Shown piece by piece: positions 1-7,860 of a DNA stretch of 33,946 nucleotides. The first letter of the stretch is position 1. Each line of letters starts with the position of its first letter. The stretch covers positions 1 through 33,946 of the forward strand of contig JAJHQR010000011.1 of NCBI GenBank assembly GCA_020833255.1, written 5' to 3'. The notes beneath the pieces are model-generated. The model did no database searches and was not told where the DNA came from. It saw only the letters and a program-made list of their open reading frames with translations. Made by a program: the position numbers and the translations under genes. Source of the DNA: Desulfurococcaceae archaeon. Lineage in GTDB: Archaea; Thermoproteota; Thermoprotei_A; Sulfolobales; NBVN01.

Positions 1-542
1 CCCTTAAACCACGCGGATGGAATCACCACGAGCTCAGCACCGTTTAACGAGTAAATCCTGAAGAGTTCAGGGAACCTTATGTCGAAGCATATGGCTACGG
101 CGATCTTAGCTTTCCCTATATCTACCACTGGTGAGACCTCTTTTCCAGGCATTATGTAATCTGATTCCCGATACCCGTAAGCGTCGAATAAGTGAGTCTT
201 CCTGTAAGTTCCGGCTATCTCGCCGTCAGGTCTTATAATGACTGCCGTATTATAGACTTTAGGCGGTTCCGGGCTCTTCTCAAACGTCGTGATAACGAAG
301 TATGAGGAAAACTCGCGTGCTAACCTACTGAAAAATTTGAGAAACCCGCCCTCAAGACCGCTAGCCATGGAGTAAGCTTCTTCAGGCCTTAACCTCACTA
401 TGTTGAATGGTGCGTACTCAGGTAAGATAACTATGTCTGCCGTGACTTCTTTAATCAACTTACTGATCTTAACTAAAGTCTCGCTCTCGTTAGTTAACGA
501 GGAGAACTGCAATATACCTATCCTTAACTCACGCACGGCCAT
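1..542 (-). CDS. Carbon-nitrogen hydrolase (nitrilase family), C-terminus cut off by the window
   Basis: The first 180 codons of a nitrilase-superfamily amidohydrolase are present; the rest lies beyond base 1. The reading starts MAVRELRIGILQFSSL at an ATG. All three catalytic positions can be seen: Glu in ILPEYAPF, Lys in YRKTHLF and the nucleophilic Cys in AICFDIRFPEL. The family hydrolyses non-peptide C-N bonds (amides, ureas, nitriles). The substrate cannot be told from sequence; an omega-amidase or a carbamoyl-amine hydrolase are possible. It is divergent from a glutamine amidotransferase gene with only 61 bases between start codons. A TATA-like element about 28 bases upstream suggests a leaderless mRNA. 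Confidence 0.88.
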   Translation of the reverse strand, partial: MAVRELRIGILQFSSLTNESETLVKISKLIKEVTADIVILPEYAPFNIVRLRPEEAYSMASGLEGGFLKFFSRLAREFSSYFVITTFEKSPEPPKVYNTAVIIRPDGEIAGTYRKTHLFDAYGYRESDYIMPGKEVSPVVDIGKAKIAVAICFDIRFPELFRIYSLNGAELVVIPSAWFK

Positions 543-564
543 CCCCAAACTTAATACGATACCT

Positions 565-575
565 AATTTTAAGTT
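565..575. promoter_or_regulatory. TATA-like element shared by two divergent genes
   Basis: The near-palindromic AATTTTAAGTT lies midway between the start codons at 542 (minus) and 604 (plus). Its centre is about 28 bases from the minus ATG and about 34 from the plus GTG, so the usual 25-27 base distance to the transcription start works in both directions. No second TATA-like element is evident in the 61-base gap. This is inferred from spacing only. Confidence 0.5.
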
Positions 576-603
576 CGTTGACTACAATGTATTGGTGGTA
601 TAC

Positions 604-1452
604 GTGTGTAGGATCCTGGTAGGTTTTATGAGCGGGGAATTCGCGAAGAAGGAATTAAGTAATGTTGTTGAGGACTTCATCGAATCATCTCGTAAAGACC
701 CCTACTTAGCTGAGGTCACGAGAGGTCATAGGGAGTCGCACGACGATGGGTGGGGCCTGGCGGTAGCGGGGGTTAGGAAGGGGTTGATGACCATATTCTA
801 CGAGAAATCAGCGATCCCGATATTCAGTGATGTTTCAAGAGAGTTGTTGAGGGTCTTCGTCAGCAAGTTAAGCAGGTATGACGAGCTATACCTACTACTC
901 CACTCACGCGCTACCGGCACCGAGCCGTTGGGGACTAGCAACGCCCACCCTTACGAGGTAGACTTCAAGTTAGGTAAGATATGGTTCATCCATAACGGTG
1001 GTATAGATAAGCTACGTGCTTCCAGGGAGGCTGGTATGGACCCGCATCTTCACGTAGACTCACGCATAGCTGCTGAGTTACTAGCTAAGTACTTGAGCTC
1101 GTGTGCCGCAAGCTGCGAGGACTTAGATCAGTGCGTAGCTACCGCGTACGAAAAGCTATATAACGAGTACACGCGCGAGGGGGACGCGTTAATAACGGGT
1201 CTCTTAACTTATTGCGGGGAGAACGACGTGAGGTTGTACGCTACCTCGTTGGTGAGGGGTTATGAGACGATGGATGAAGCCAGGAAGACCTATTACACCG
1301 TCTACAGAGTCTGGGGCGACGGGTATAACGTAGTGTCTTCCTCCACATTAGTAGATCGTTACATGAGGTTAAGGGACTTCAACAAAGCAATACAACAACA
1401 GAAAGTTCTTAGGATAGGGCGTGAGTCTGTAGAGACTTTATTATCTCTTTAG
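604..1452 (+). CDS. Class II glutamine amidotransferase domain protein
   Basis: An Ntn-hydrolase glutaminase of the GATase type 2 / YafJ-like group, 282 residues. The frame is open from 400, but GTG at 604 is the right start: it places Cys directly after the initiator Met ([11 protein letters not shown]), and this family uses the N-terminal Cys as nucleophile. A GGTGG ribosome binding site ends five bases before it. Conserved family segments follow: [26 protein letters not shown] and FIHNGG. No synthase domain is attached, so the ammonia acceptor is unknown. The downstream sugar acetyltransferase gene starts six bases after the stop, so the two are probably co-transcribed. Confidence 0.85.
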   Translation: MCRILVGFMSGEFAKKELSNVVEDFIESSRKDPYLAEVTRGHRESHDDGWGLAVAGVRKGLMTIFYEKSAIPIFSDVSRELLRVFVSKLSRYDELYLLLHSRATGTEPLGTSNAHPYEVDFKLGKIWFIHNGGIDKLRASREAGMDPHLHVDSRIAAELLAKYLSSCAASCEDLDQCVATAYEKLYNEYTREGDALITGLLTYCGENDVRLYATSLVRGYETMDEARKTYYTVYRVWGDGYNVVSSSTLVDRYMRLRDFNKAIQQQKVLRIGRESVETLLSL

Positions 1453-1457
1453 AGAGG

Positions 1458-2075
1458 GTGTTGAACGTCTTGAGTAAGCCAACATACTACGTTCACCCGA
1501 CAGCCGTGATAGAGGAGGACGTTGAGATCGGTGAGGGAACCAGAATATGGCATTTCGTGCACGTGAGGAAGGGTGCGAGGATAGGTAAGAACTGTAATAT
1601 AGGTAAAGACGTCTACATAGACGCCGGGGTGAGGATAGGTAATAATGTCAAGATCCAGAACTTCGTTTCTGTTTACAGGGGCGTCACTTTAGAAGACGAC
1701 GTCTTCGTAGGACCTCACGCAACATTCACTAACGACATCTACCCGAGATCTTTTAACGCTGACTGGGAGATAGTGCCCACGTTGGTTAAGAGGGGTGCGT
1801 CCATAGGGGCTAACGCGACCATAATTTGCGGGGTGACCATAGGGGAGTACGCCATGGTCGGTGCGGGAGCCGTGGTCACCAAGGATGTCCCGCCCCACGG
1901 ACTCGTCGTAGGCAACCCTGCTAGGCTGGTTGGCTTCGTGTGTTACTGCGGTAAGCCGCTCAAAGAAAAAGAGAAGATGAGGGAAGACGAGAGGACGGTA
2001 ATCTACAAGTGCGAGAAATGCGGTAGGATGGTTGAGATCCCCGCAGAATTACATAAGCAAATCACGAAAACGTAG
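1458..2075 (+). CDS. Left-handed beta-helix sugar N-acetyltransferase (WbpD/WlbB-like)
   Basis: A hexapeptide-repeat acyltransferase. Repeats such as [24 protein letters not shown] and [13 protein letters not shown] build a parallel beta-helix, and the C-terminal [20 protein letters not shown] is typical of sugar acetyltransferases. Relatives acetylate the 3-amino group of UDP-2-acetamido-3-amino-glucuronate or similar sugars for surface polysaccharides. A short zinc-ribbon-like tail follows, with CYCG near residue 162 and CEKCG near 186. The start is uncertain: GTG 1458, or TTG 1470 giving [14 protein letters not shown], which resembles relatives better. It ends nine bases from the convergent nucleotide-sugar dehydrogenase, a plausible pathway partner. 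Confidence 0.85.
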   Translation: MLNVLSKPTYYVHPTAVIEEDVEIGEGTRIWHFVHVRKGARIGKNCNIGKDVYIDAGVRIGNNVKIQNFVSVYRGVTLEDDVFVGPHATFTNDIYPRSFNADWEIVPTLVKRGASIGANATIICGVTIGEYAMVGAGAVVTKDVPPHGLVVGNPARLVGFVCYCGKPLKEKEKMREDERTVIYKCEKCGRMVEIPAELHKQITKT

Positions 2076-2083
2076 CCTGTTCT

Positions 2084-3454
2084 TCACGGTGTGAGTGCCG
2101 GTATTCCCAGCTTCTCTATTTTAGTGTATTTGTTATTATTGATTACTACGTTAACGGAGTCGTATATCAGTATGTTGGGATTCTTAGAGAGTCTCACAAT
2201 GTCTTCCGTCGTCAACCTACTGTATTCTGTATGCTTAGTTAAGACCACGGCAGCGTCCCTGCCTTCCAGAGCTACTCGTAAGTCTTGAGTTAGCGGAACA
2301 CCTAGTTGTTCGAGGGTCTCGTCCCTCGTCACTAGGGGGTCGTGCGCTATGATGTCCCTACATCCCCGGGCTTTTAATAAAGCTATGAAGTCGTGAGACG
2401 GTGAGAGCCTGGTATCGTCTGTATCTCCCCTGAAAGCAACTCCTAAAACCCCTATCCTTGAGTCGCTGATTCGTAGGCTGTGTGACCTCATGAATTTCTC
2501 AAACCTCTTAAGTGTTTCGTAAGGCATGAACTCGTTGATATTCCTGGCTAGGAGGAGGAGTCGTGGTATGAAGCCCTTCCTCGTAGACACGTTAGCTACG
2601 AAATAGGGGTAGACAGGTATGCAGGGTCCTCCGACCCCGGGACCAGGTAAATGTAGGTGGCAGTAGGGTTGTGAGTTAGCTGCTTCCCTAACCTCATAGT
2701 AGTTTACCCCGATGATTTCCGACAGCATTGCTAGCTCGTTAGATAAGGCGATGTTCACGTCTCTATACACTCCCTCAGCTAGCTTAGAGAATTCAGCCGC
2801 CCTCACCGAACTCAACTTAATAACGCCCTTACTCGAGATTCTTGAGTAAAACTTGGCCGCTAGTTCGGCTGATTCCCGGTTTACCCCTGAAACTATTTTA
2901 GGGTAATTATCCTCTATGTCTTCTAACGCGTGACCCACGTATATTCTCTCAGGGCTGTACGCTAAGTAAAAGTCTTCCCCGGCTAGTAGCCCGCTAACTC
3001 TCTCAAGCACGGGCTTTAAGACTTCCTCGGTGGTGCCTGGGGGGACGCTGGACTCAAGAATAACTAAATCACCCTCCCTCAGCCCCTCCCCGACGGATTC
3101 GCCGACCTCTATTAATGAGGTGTAGTCAACCTCCTTAGTCAGCCAATCTAGGTGTATTGGCACGGTAATCACTTTAACGCAGGCTTTATCGGAGAATTCG
3201 AGAGCTTCCGTGGTAACTCTCAGCGTTCCTTCCTCCAGACCTCTATACACTGCCTCTTCCACCTTCTTCTCCACGAACTTAAAAGAACGTGACGTGAGCT
3301 CGTTAACCTTACGTGAGTTCTTATCAACACCGTAAACTCTTAAGCCTTTCCTTAAGTAAGCTGCTGTCAAAGCAAGCCCTACGTACCCTAAGCCGTACAC
3401 CAGGACTCCGCACTCACCTCTAAATACCTTGATGACAGGATCGGGAACGCTCAT
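2084..3454 (-). CDS. UDP-N-acetyl-hexosamine 6-dehydrogenase (UDP-glucose/GDP-mannose dehydrogenase family)
   Basis: An NAD-dependent four-electron oxidation of a nucleotide sugar to the uronic acid, about 456 residues. Seen: an N-terminal Rossmann motif VYGLGYVGLALTAAYL, the central segment YSPERIYVGHALEDI, the catalytic-cysteine motif PGVGGPCIPVYPYF and a C-terminal domain with GVAFRGDTDDTRLSPS. The sequence fits the WbpA/WecC group (UDP-GlcNAc or UDP-ManNAc) rather than UDP-glucose dehydrogenase. The frame opens further upstream to 3502, but ATG 3454 lies about 35 bases from a TATA element that would sit inside the longer version, so 3454 is preferred. Together with the convergent acetyltransferase it suggests synthesis of a diacetamido-uronic acid for cell-surface glycans; this is inference. 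Confidence 0.88.
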   Translation of the reverse strand: MSVPDPVIKVFRGECGVLVYGLGYVGLALTAAYLRKGLRVYGVDKNSRKVNELTSRSFKFVEKKVEEAVYRGLEEGTLRVTTEALEFSDKACVKVITVPIHLDWLTKEVDYTSLIEVGESVGEGLREGDLVILESSVPPGTTEEVLKPVLERVSGLLAGEDFYLAYSPERIYVGHALEDIEDNYPKIVSGVNRESAELAAKFYSRISSKGVIKLSSVRAAEFSKLAEGVYRDVNIALSNELAMLSEIIGVNYYEVREAANSQPYCHLHLPGPGVGGPCIPVYPYFVANVSTRKGFIPRLLLLARNINEFMPYETLKRFEKFMRSHSLRISDSRIGVLGVAFRGDTDDTRLSPSHDFIALLKARGCRDIIAHDPLVTRDETLEQLGVPLTQDLRVALEGRDAAVVLTKHTEYSRLTTEDIVRLSKNPNILIYDSVNVVINNNKYTKIEKLGIPALTP

Positions 3455-3485
3455 TACGTGACCCGATACTAAAGTCGCTGCAAAC

Positions 3486-3493
3486 ATATAAAT
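3486..3493. promoter_or_regulatory. TATA element in a 63-80 base divergent gap
   Basis: ATATAAAT on the plus strand reads ATTTATAT on the minus strand. It lies about 27 bases before the region around 3516 on the plus strand (aldolase) and about 27 bases before 3463 on the minus strand (dehydrogenase). It is the only good TATA-like sequence in the gap, so it may serve both genes. Confidence 0.55.
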
Positions 3494-3532
3494 CCGCGTC
3501 ACCTAATTCGTATATGAGTGGGTGAGGTAGTC

Positions 3533-4363
3533 GTGAGTCACGCGAGGCCTACGAGTAACTACGTAGGCAAGTACGTTAGGCTAGGTAGGATAATGCCTGA
3601 CGGGAGAAGCGTTATCTTCGCTTTCGATCACGGGGTGGAACACGGTCCTAAAGACTTTACTGAGGAATCTATAGATCCCAGGAATATTCTGAGCAAGGTC
3701 GTTAAGAGCGGGGTTGACGCAATACTAGTACTACACGGGATAGCTAAAGCAACGTACGATATATGGGGTAATAAGGCGGCGCTGATATTGAAGGTTACCG
3801 GCAAGACTATGTTGAGACCTGAAGAGGGGAGATACCTTCAGAGCGTTTTCGGCAGCGTGGAGGACGCCGTAGCTATGGGTGCTGAAGCCGTTGCGGCCAC
3901 CGTTTACTGGGGCAGTCAATACGAGGACGTTATGCTGAGGAATTGGTTTGCTGTGAGAGAAGCAGCTGAAAAATACGGTATGCCGTGCCTGCAGTTAGCC
4001 TACCCCAGAAACCCGCAAATGAAGAACATATACGACGTCGAGATAGTCAGGTACGGGGCTAGAGCGGCGAGCGAGAGCGGCGCTGACATGATAAAGACGT
4101 ACTATACTGGTAGTAGAGAAACCTTCGCCGAGGTAGTCAAGGCCGCGGCCGGGGTGCCGGTCTTAATGAGCGGCGGTCCTAAAACTCAAGACATTAAGGA
4201 GTTCCTGGTTCAGGTTAAGAACGTGATGGACGCTGGAGCTAGTGGCGTGGTTGTGGGTAGGAACGTCTTCCAGCATAAGAACCCGGAGGGAGTGATTAAA
4301 GCTATCAAGGAGATAGTTCACGAAGGTAAGGGTCCTGACGAAGTTCTGCAATACGTGAAGTAA
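3533..4363 (+). CDS. Fructose-bisphosphate aldolase, archaeal class I (DhnA family)
   Basis: Cleaves or forms fructose 1,6-bisphosphate from glyceraldehyde 3-phosphate and dihydroxyacetone phosphate through a Schiff base. Seen: [13 protein letters not shown] near the N-terminus, the Schiff-base lysine segment [11 protein letters not shown], and a phosphate-binding end with VLMSGGPKT and [10 protein letters not shown]. The length of about 276 residues fits the family. GTG 3533 has GGTGA seven bases upstream; GTG 3518 would add five residues. A PfkB kinase follows 16 bases downstream, supporting a glycolytic or gluconeogenic operon. The related 2-amino-3,7-dideoxy-heptulosonate synthases share the fold, but the context favours aldolase. 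Confidence 0.88.
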   Translation: MSHARPTSNYVGKYVRLGRIMPDGRSVIFAFDHGVEHGPKDFTEESIDPRNILSKVVKSGVDAILVLHGIAKATYDIWGNKAALILKVTGKTMLRPEEGRYLQSVFGSVEDAVAMGAEAVAATVYWGSQYEDVMLRNWFAVREAAEKYGMPCLQLAYPRNPQMKNIYDVEIVRYGARAASESGADMIKTYYTGSRETFAEVVKAAAGVPVLMSGGPKTQDIKEFLVQVKNVMDAGASGVVVGRNVFQHKNPEGVIKAIKEIVHEGKGPDEVLQYVK

Positions 4364-4379
4364 TTACGGGCTGGGACGT

Positions 4380-5312
4380 ATGCTCGACCTACTGTGTGTC
4401 GGCCACGCCTTAGTCGATATAAGGTTCTTAGTTAATAAGTTCCCGCTACCGGATGAGGAAGCACGGATATTCGATGAGAAGAGAGGTGTTGGGGGTTCAG
4501 CTGCTAACGTAGCTATAGGTGCGAGGAGATTAGGGCTTCGGACAGGCCTAATAGCTAAGGTAGGTCTTGATTCTTTCGGGAGGATGGTTGTCGACGAGTT
4601 GATGAGTGAGGGGGTGGATATCTCCGGACTAAGAATATCTACCACACTCCCCACAGGCTTCTCTATAGTGGTCAGGGATTCTGAAGGCAGGATACTCATA
4701 TACGGCTTTAAGGGGGCGTCTGAAGACCTAACCATCAAAGACGTTGATAAGGAGCTCCTGCAGAACACGCGCTACCTACACATAGCTAGCTTAAGACCTG
4801 ACACAACGCTGGAGATCCTTAAGATGTTGGAGGGTGGGAGCAAGCCTGTAGTGTCTTGGGATCCGGGCAGGGTACTAGCTTTAAGCGGGTTGAGCAAGCT
4901 AAGACCGATAATCTCGTTAGTAGATATAGTCTCGGTCAATAAGAGGGAAATAACCTACATTACCGGGGAGGAAAACTACGTTAGAGCTGCTGAAGAATTG
5001 AGGCGCCTAGGCCCTAAGATAGTCATAGTTAAGAGGGGTAGTGAGGGGGTTTACGTTTTAAGTGATTCAGCAGTCGTGGACATGCCGGCTTTCCCGCCCG
5101 AGAAAATAGTCGATACTACTGGAGCCGGGGACGCGTTCATAGCCGGTTTCTACTCAGCGCTGAAACGCGGTTACGGATTAGAAGACTCTGTTAAGTACGC
5201 GGCCTTAGTGGCCTCGGTAAAAGTGAGTAGGCTGGGTTCGCACGAGGTACCCAGGCATGAGGAGGTAGTGAAAATAGCTGAAGATCTCTATAAGCTTTCA
5301 TTTAGGAAATAA
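4380..5312 (+). CDS. PfkB-family sugar kinase, possibly ATP-dependent 6-phosphofructokinase
   Basis: A ribokinase-fold kinase of 310 residues. Seen: the N-terminal signature GGSAANVAIGARRLG near residue 38, VKRGSEGVYVL, and the C-terminal DTTGAGDAFIAGFYSAL with the anion hole and catalytic Asp. The family phosphorylates sugars or nucleosides with ATP. It sits 16 bases downstream of fructose-bisphosphate aldolase, and Aeropyrum uses a PfkB-type phosphofructokinase, so fructose 6-phosphate is a reasonable substrate. Another hexose, ribose or a nucleoside cannot be excluded. It ends 24 bases from the convergent PEP carboxykinase gene. Confidence 0.85.
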   Translation: MLDLLCVGHALVDIRFLVNKFPLPDEEARIFDEKRGVGGSAANVAIGARRLGLRTGLIAKVGLDSFGRMVVDELMSEGVDISGLRISTTLPTGFSIVVRDSEGRILIYGFKGASEDLTIKDVDKELLQNTRYLHIASLRPDTTLEILKMLEGGSKPVVSWDPGRVLALSGLSKLRPIISLVDIVSVNKREITYITGEENYVRAAEELRRLGPKIVIVKRGSEGVYVLSDSAVVDMPAFPPEKIVDTTGAGDAFIAGFYSALKRGYGLEDSVKYAALVASVKVSRLGSHEVPRHEEVVKIAEDLYKLSFRK

Positions 5313-5336
5313 AGTAAAGGGTTGATCTAGTTAACG

Positions 5337-7220
5337 TTACTTCTTGGCGAAGGTATGAGGCGGTATGAAATCGCCGTACCTTCTCCTAGCGTTCTCAAGC
5401 CTTTCTTTCTGAGCTCTCAGAACATCGAACAAGATCTTCGGGGTGTCAGGTATCTCCGAGTATATAACCCATATCCTCTCAATCTTCGAGAGTTGCTGGG
5501 GGACCCTTAAAGTGAATTGCTTCTCATACAGGCTCTCTGGGTATTCTTTGCTTAAGTGCTTCTCAAATAGCTTTCTGAGATCCTCATACAGCGGTATAAG
5601 CCCGGTAGGAGTCTCTATCGCGTCCACGTCGCCGTGAACTCTTAGCTCCATCCACTTCAACCAGACCTTCTTATCCACCTTCTCAGCTAGGTAGTTTCCT
5701 TTCTCGTCCCTCAAGAAGTAGTTAACCCCGTAAACCTTCGGCTTAATCTTAAGTTTCTCAGCAAACCTGAGGTGAAGCTCCGTGAACTTGCCTACGGAGA
5801 TGGATAGGAAGTCTAGGATCGCGTACGGGTTAAACTCTCTCTCACCAGCCTTACCTAAGACTGCCGTAGTCCTCTCTGACTCTAGGGCGGCCCCCTTAGT
5901 CACTATCCCGTGTACCCAATCAAAAGACTCCTCAACAGGGGGTAGGGTGTCGGAATCTCTGCCACCAAATATCATGCCTCCTACAGGAACCCCCATAGGA
6001 TCGTCGATCTTAGGATCAAGGGATTTCAGGTACCTTATCGAGGTAGTAAATCTGGAGTTCGGGTGTGAAGGCACGTTGTCTTTGCCCGGCCACCACACGC
6101 CAGCGTAGTTAATTCCCTTACGTGGTTCACCGACCTTACCAGTCCACCAAACCTCGCCATCGTCTGTTAACAAGACGTTGGAGAAGATTACCTCGTTCTC
6201 CGGCGAGTTCAGTATTTCGTAGATTTCGGGGTCGTCTTTCGGGTTTATGCCGTCAACTATCCCGAACATGCCTACCTCAGGATTCGCCGCTCTCGCTATC
6301 CCGTCAAATTCCTTAATGATAGCTAGGTCGTCGCCGACCACCGTATCCGACATTAAAGCTGTTGAGGTTTTGCCACACCCTGCTGGGAAAGCACCGGTGA
6401 AGTAAGTTATTCTGTCGCCAGGGCCTTTAACGCCCGTTATGAACATGTGCTCGCATAACCACCCTTCCTTAAGACCTCTATTAACGCAGAGTCTGAGCGC
6501 TAACTTCTTCAAGCCTACCGTGTTACCTGCGTACTGTGTGTTAGTAGAGTATACCGTGTCGTCTTCTAAGTCTATATATATCCTCCTCTTATCTACGTTT
6601 TTGCTCCAGCCGTTCTCGTCGCGTTCCCCGGCCGAGTGGAGGAACCTCATGTAATTCAGGTTAGGTCCTTGATTAACGAACTCATCATAGCATACCCTGT
6701 AAAGGATGTTCTCGCTGTGAGTTACGTACGCTGAATCCGTTACCTGAACCGCGTACATGGTGAACGGGGAGTTCCTAGGACCGAAGCAGTAGAACGATAC
6801 GTACATTTCCTTACCGCTCATTATACCCTCAAGAATTTTCTTGATTTCGTTAAGGCCTGAGACCCTCTCGTAGGTGTTTATTAGGGGTATCTTCTCCCCA
6901 CTACTCAGTAATATCCTCGTGTTACCCCTGTCCCTAGCTAGGTCTTTAGGGCCGTCGAAGTGTACTGTGTGTTTAGGGTACTTGGTAGGTAGTTCCTCTT
7001 TGTTGAGGAGTGCTTTACGTCTAACGTACTCGAAATCTTCCTCACTCCCGATATTCACGTAAACGGATGAAGGCCTAGCCACACTTATTATGTCAGCTAC
7101 CCACCTATGAAGTTCCGGGTCAGGAATTCTTAAGAGTCTTTTAAGCATCTCCTCACTCATGCTGGAACGTAGGAGATTAAGATAATCGTAATCCCCTGCG
7201 ACCAACCTCTCCCGACTCAT
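5337..7220 (-). CDS. pckG: Phosphoenolpyruvate carboxykinase (GTP)
   Basis: Interconverts oxaloacetate plus GTP with phosphoenolpyruvate plus GDP and CO2, linking central carbon metabolism to gluconeogenesis. 627 residues, the size of GTP-type enzymes. Seen: the kinase-1 P-loop GAFPAGCGKTSTAL with the reactive cysteine characteristic of the GTP form, the metal-site segment VGDDLAIIKEFDG, FGGRDSDTLPPV, and a conserved C-terminal stretch with GVNYFLRDEKGNYL. ATG 7220 is preceded by GGTGAG with a four-base gap; an upstream in-frame GTG at 7232 is part of that ribosome binding site and is rejected. It is convergent with the aldolase-kinase operon. Confidence 0.95.
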   Translation of the reverse strand: MSRERLVAGDYDYLNLLRSSMSEEMLKRLLRIPDPELHRWVADIISVARPSSVYVNIGSEEDFEYVRRKALLNKEELPTKYPKHTVHFDGPKDLARDRGNTRILLSSGEKIPLINTYERVSGLNEIKKILEGIMSGKEMYVSFYCFGPRNSPFTMYAVQVTDSAYVTHSENILYRVCYDEFVNQGPNLNYMRFLHSAGERDENGWSKNVDKRRIYIDLEDDTVYSTNTQYAGNTVGLKKLALRLCVNRGLKEGWLCEHMFITGVKGPGDRITYFTGAFPAGCGKTSTALMSDTVVGDDLAIIKEFDGIARAANPEVGMFGIVDGINPKDDPEIYEILNSPENEVIFSNVLLTDDGEVWWTGKVGEPRKGINYAGVWWPGKDNVPSHPNSRFTTSIRYLKSLDPKIDDPMGVPVGGMIFGGRDSDTLPPVEESFDWVHGIVTKGAALESERTTAVLGKAGEREFNPYAILDFLSISVGKFTELHLRFAEKLKIKPKVYGVNYFLRDEKGNYLAEKVDKKVWLKWMELRVHGDVDAIETPTGLIPLYEDLRKLFEKHLSKEYPESLYEKQFTLRVPQQLSKIERIWVIYSEIPDTPKILFDVLRAQKERLENARRRYGDFIPPHTFAKK

Positions 7221-7297
7221 GCCACTCACCACGACTATAATGACTTAATAAGATTAAAAATGTTTTTACTTTATGGACTATATTTAAAACACCTCTA

Positions 7298-7789
7298 TCA
7301 AGGACTTATATCGAATGGTATTTCAAGAAGCTTCTTAGAAGCTCTAAACCTCGGTTTCTCGATCGTTATCTTACCGATGAGCCCTGTCGTGGGTAGGTGT
7401 TCCTTATTACATGCGTTTATGTTCCAGATACTTCCGTCCGTGTCGTGTATTATGACCAGGGTTAGTTCCTTAACCTCGGGAGGTACTGGGAACAAATCAT
7501 ATATTATGTTACCGTAGGTTTTCTCAGCTTCCGACCTAGGCATTGTCTTGACCTCAACACGTAGGTTTTCTGAGATCTTCTTATTCGCTAGTACCTCAAT
7601 CTCCTTAACTTGCTCGTCGCTAGGTTTCGCAGAGCAGGTCACGGTCAGTCTTCCGTGCTTGCCTGAAACATACGTTGACGCAGTCCATAAAGAACCCTCA
7701 CCTAAAACCCTGACTACAGCACCCTTAAGAACGTGAAGTGCTGTGTGGGTTCTCACCTCGTCCGGGAATGTCTGAGACCCCGAAGCCAT
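7298..7789 (-). CDS. alaX: Alanyl-tRNA editing protein AlaX (short form)
   Basis: A freestanding AlaRS-type editing domain that hydrolyses mischarged Ser- or Gly-tRNA(Ala) in trans. The zinc ligands are visible: HTALH in the first motif RTHTALHVLKG and Cys-x3-His in NACNKEH near residue 128. It has 163 residues and no N-terminal glycine-rich domain, as in AlaX-S. ATG 7789 is chosen because a TATA-like ATTTATTTTTC lies about 35 bases upstream, inside the longer open frame that reaches 7834. Confidence 0.88.
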   Translation of the reverse strand: MASGSQTFPDEVRTHTALHVLKGAVVRVLGEGSLWTASTYVSGKHGRLTVTCSAKPSDEQVKEIEVLANKKISENLRVEVKTMPRSEAEKTYGNIIYDLFPVPPEVKELTLVIIHDTDGSIWNINACNKEHLPTTGLIGKITIEKPRFRASKKLLEIPFDISP

Positions 7790-7860
7790 TGAAGACACCA
7801 CTGCTTTAATAGGTGGAAGAAAAATAAATTCCACCGTAGAGCTCTCTAGTCAGCGTTAAT

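Noticed and set aside
4364-4768. Minus-strand frame of 134 codons
   Set aside because: It is antisense to the N-terminal half of the PfkB kinase. Its composition (Ser/Leu/Pro) is typical of a shadow frame.
5782-6108. Plus-strand frame of 108 codons
   Set aside because: It is antisense to the conserved middle of PEP carboxykinase, with no recognisable domain or ribosome binding site.
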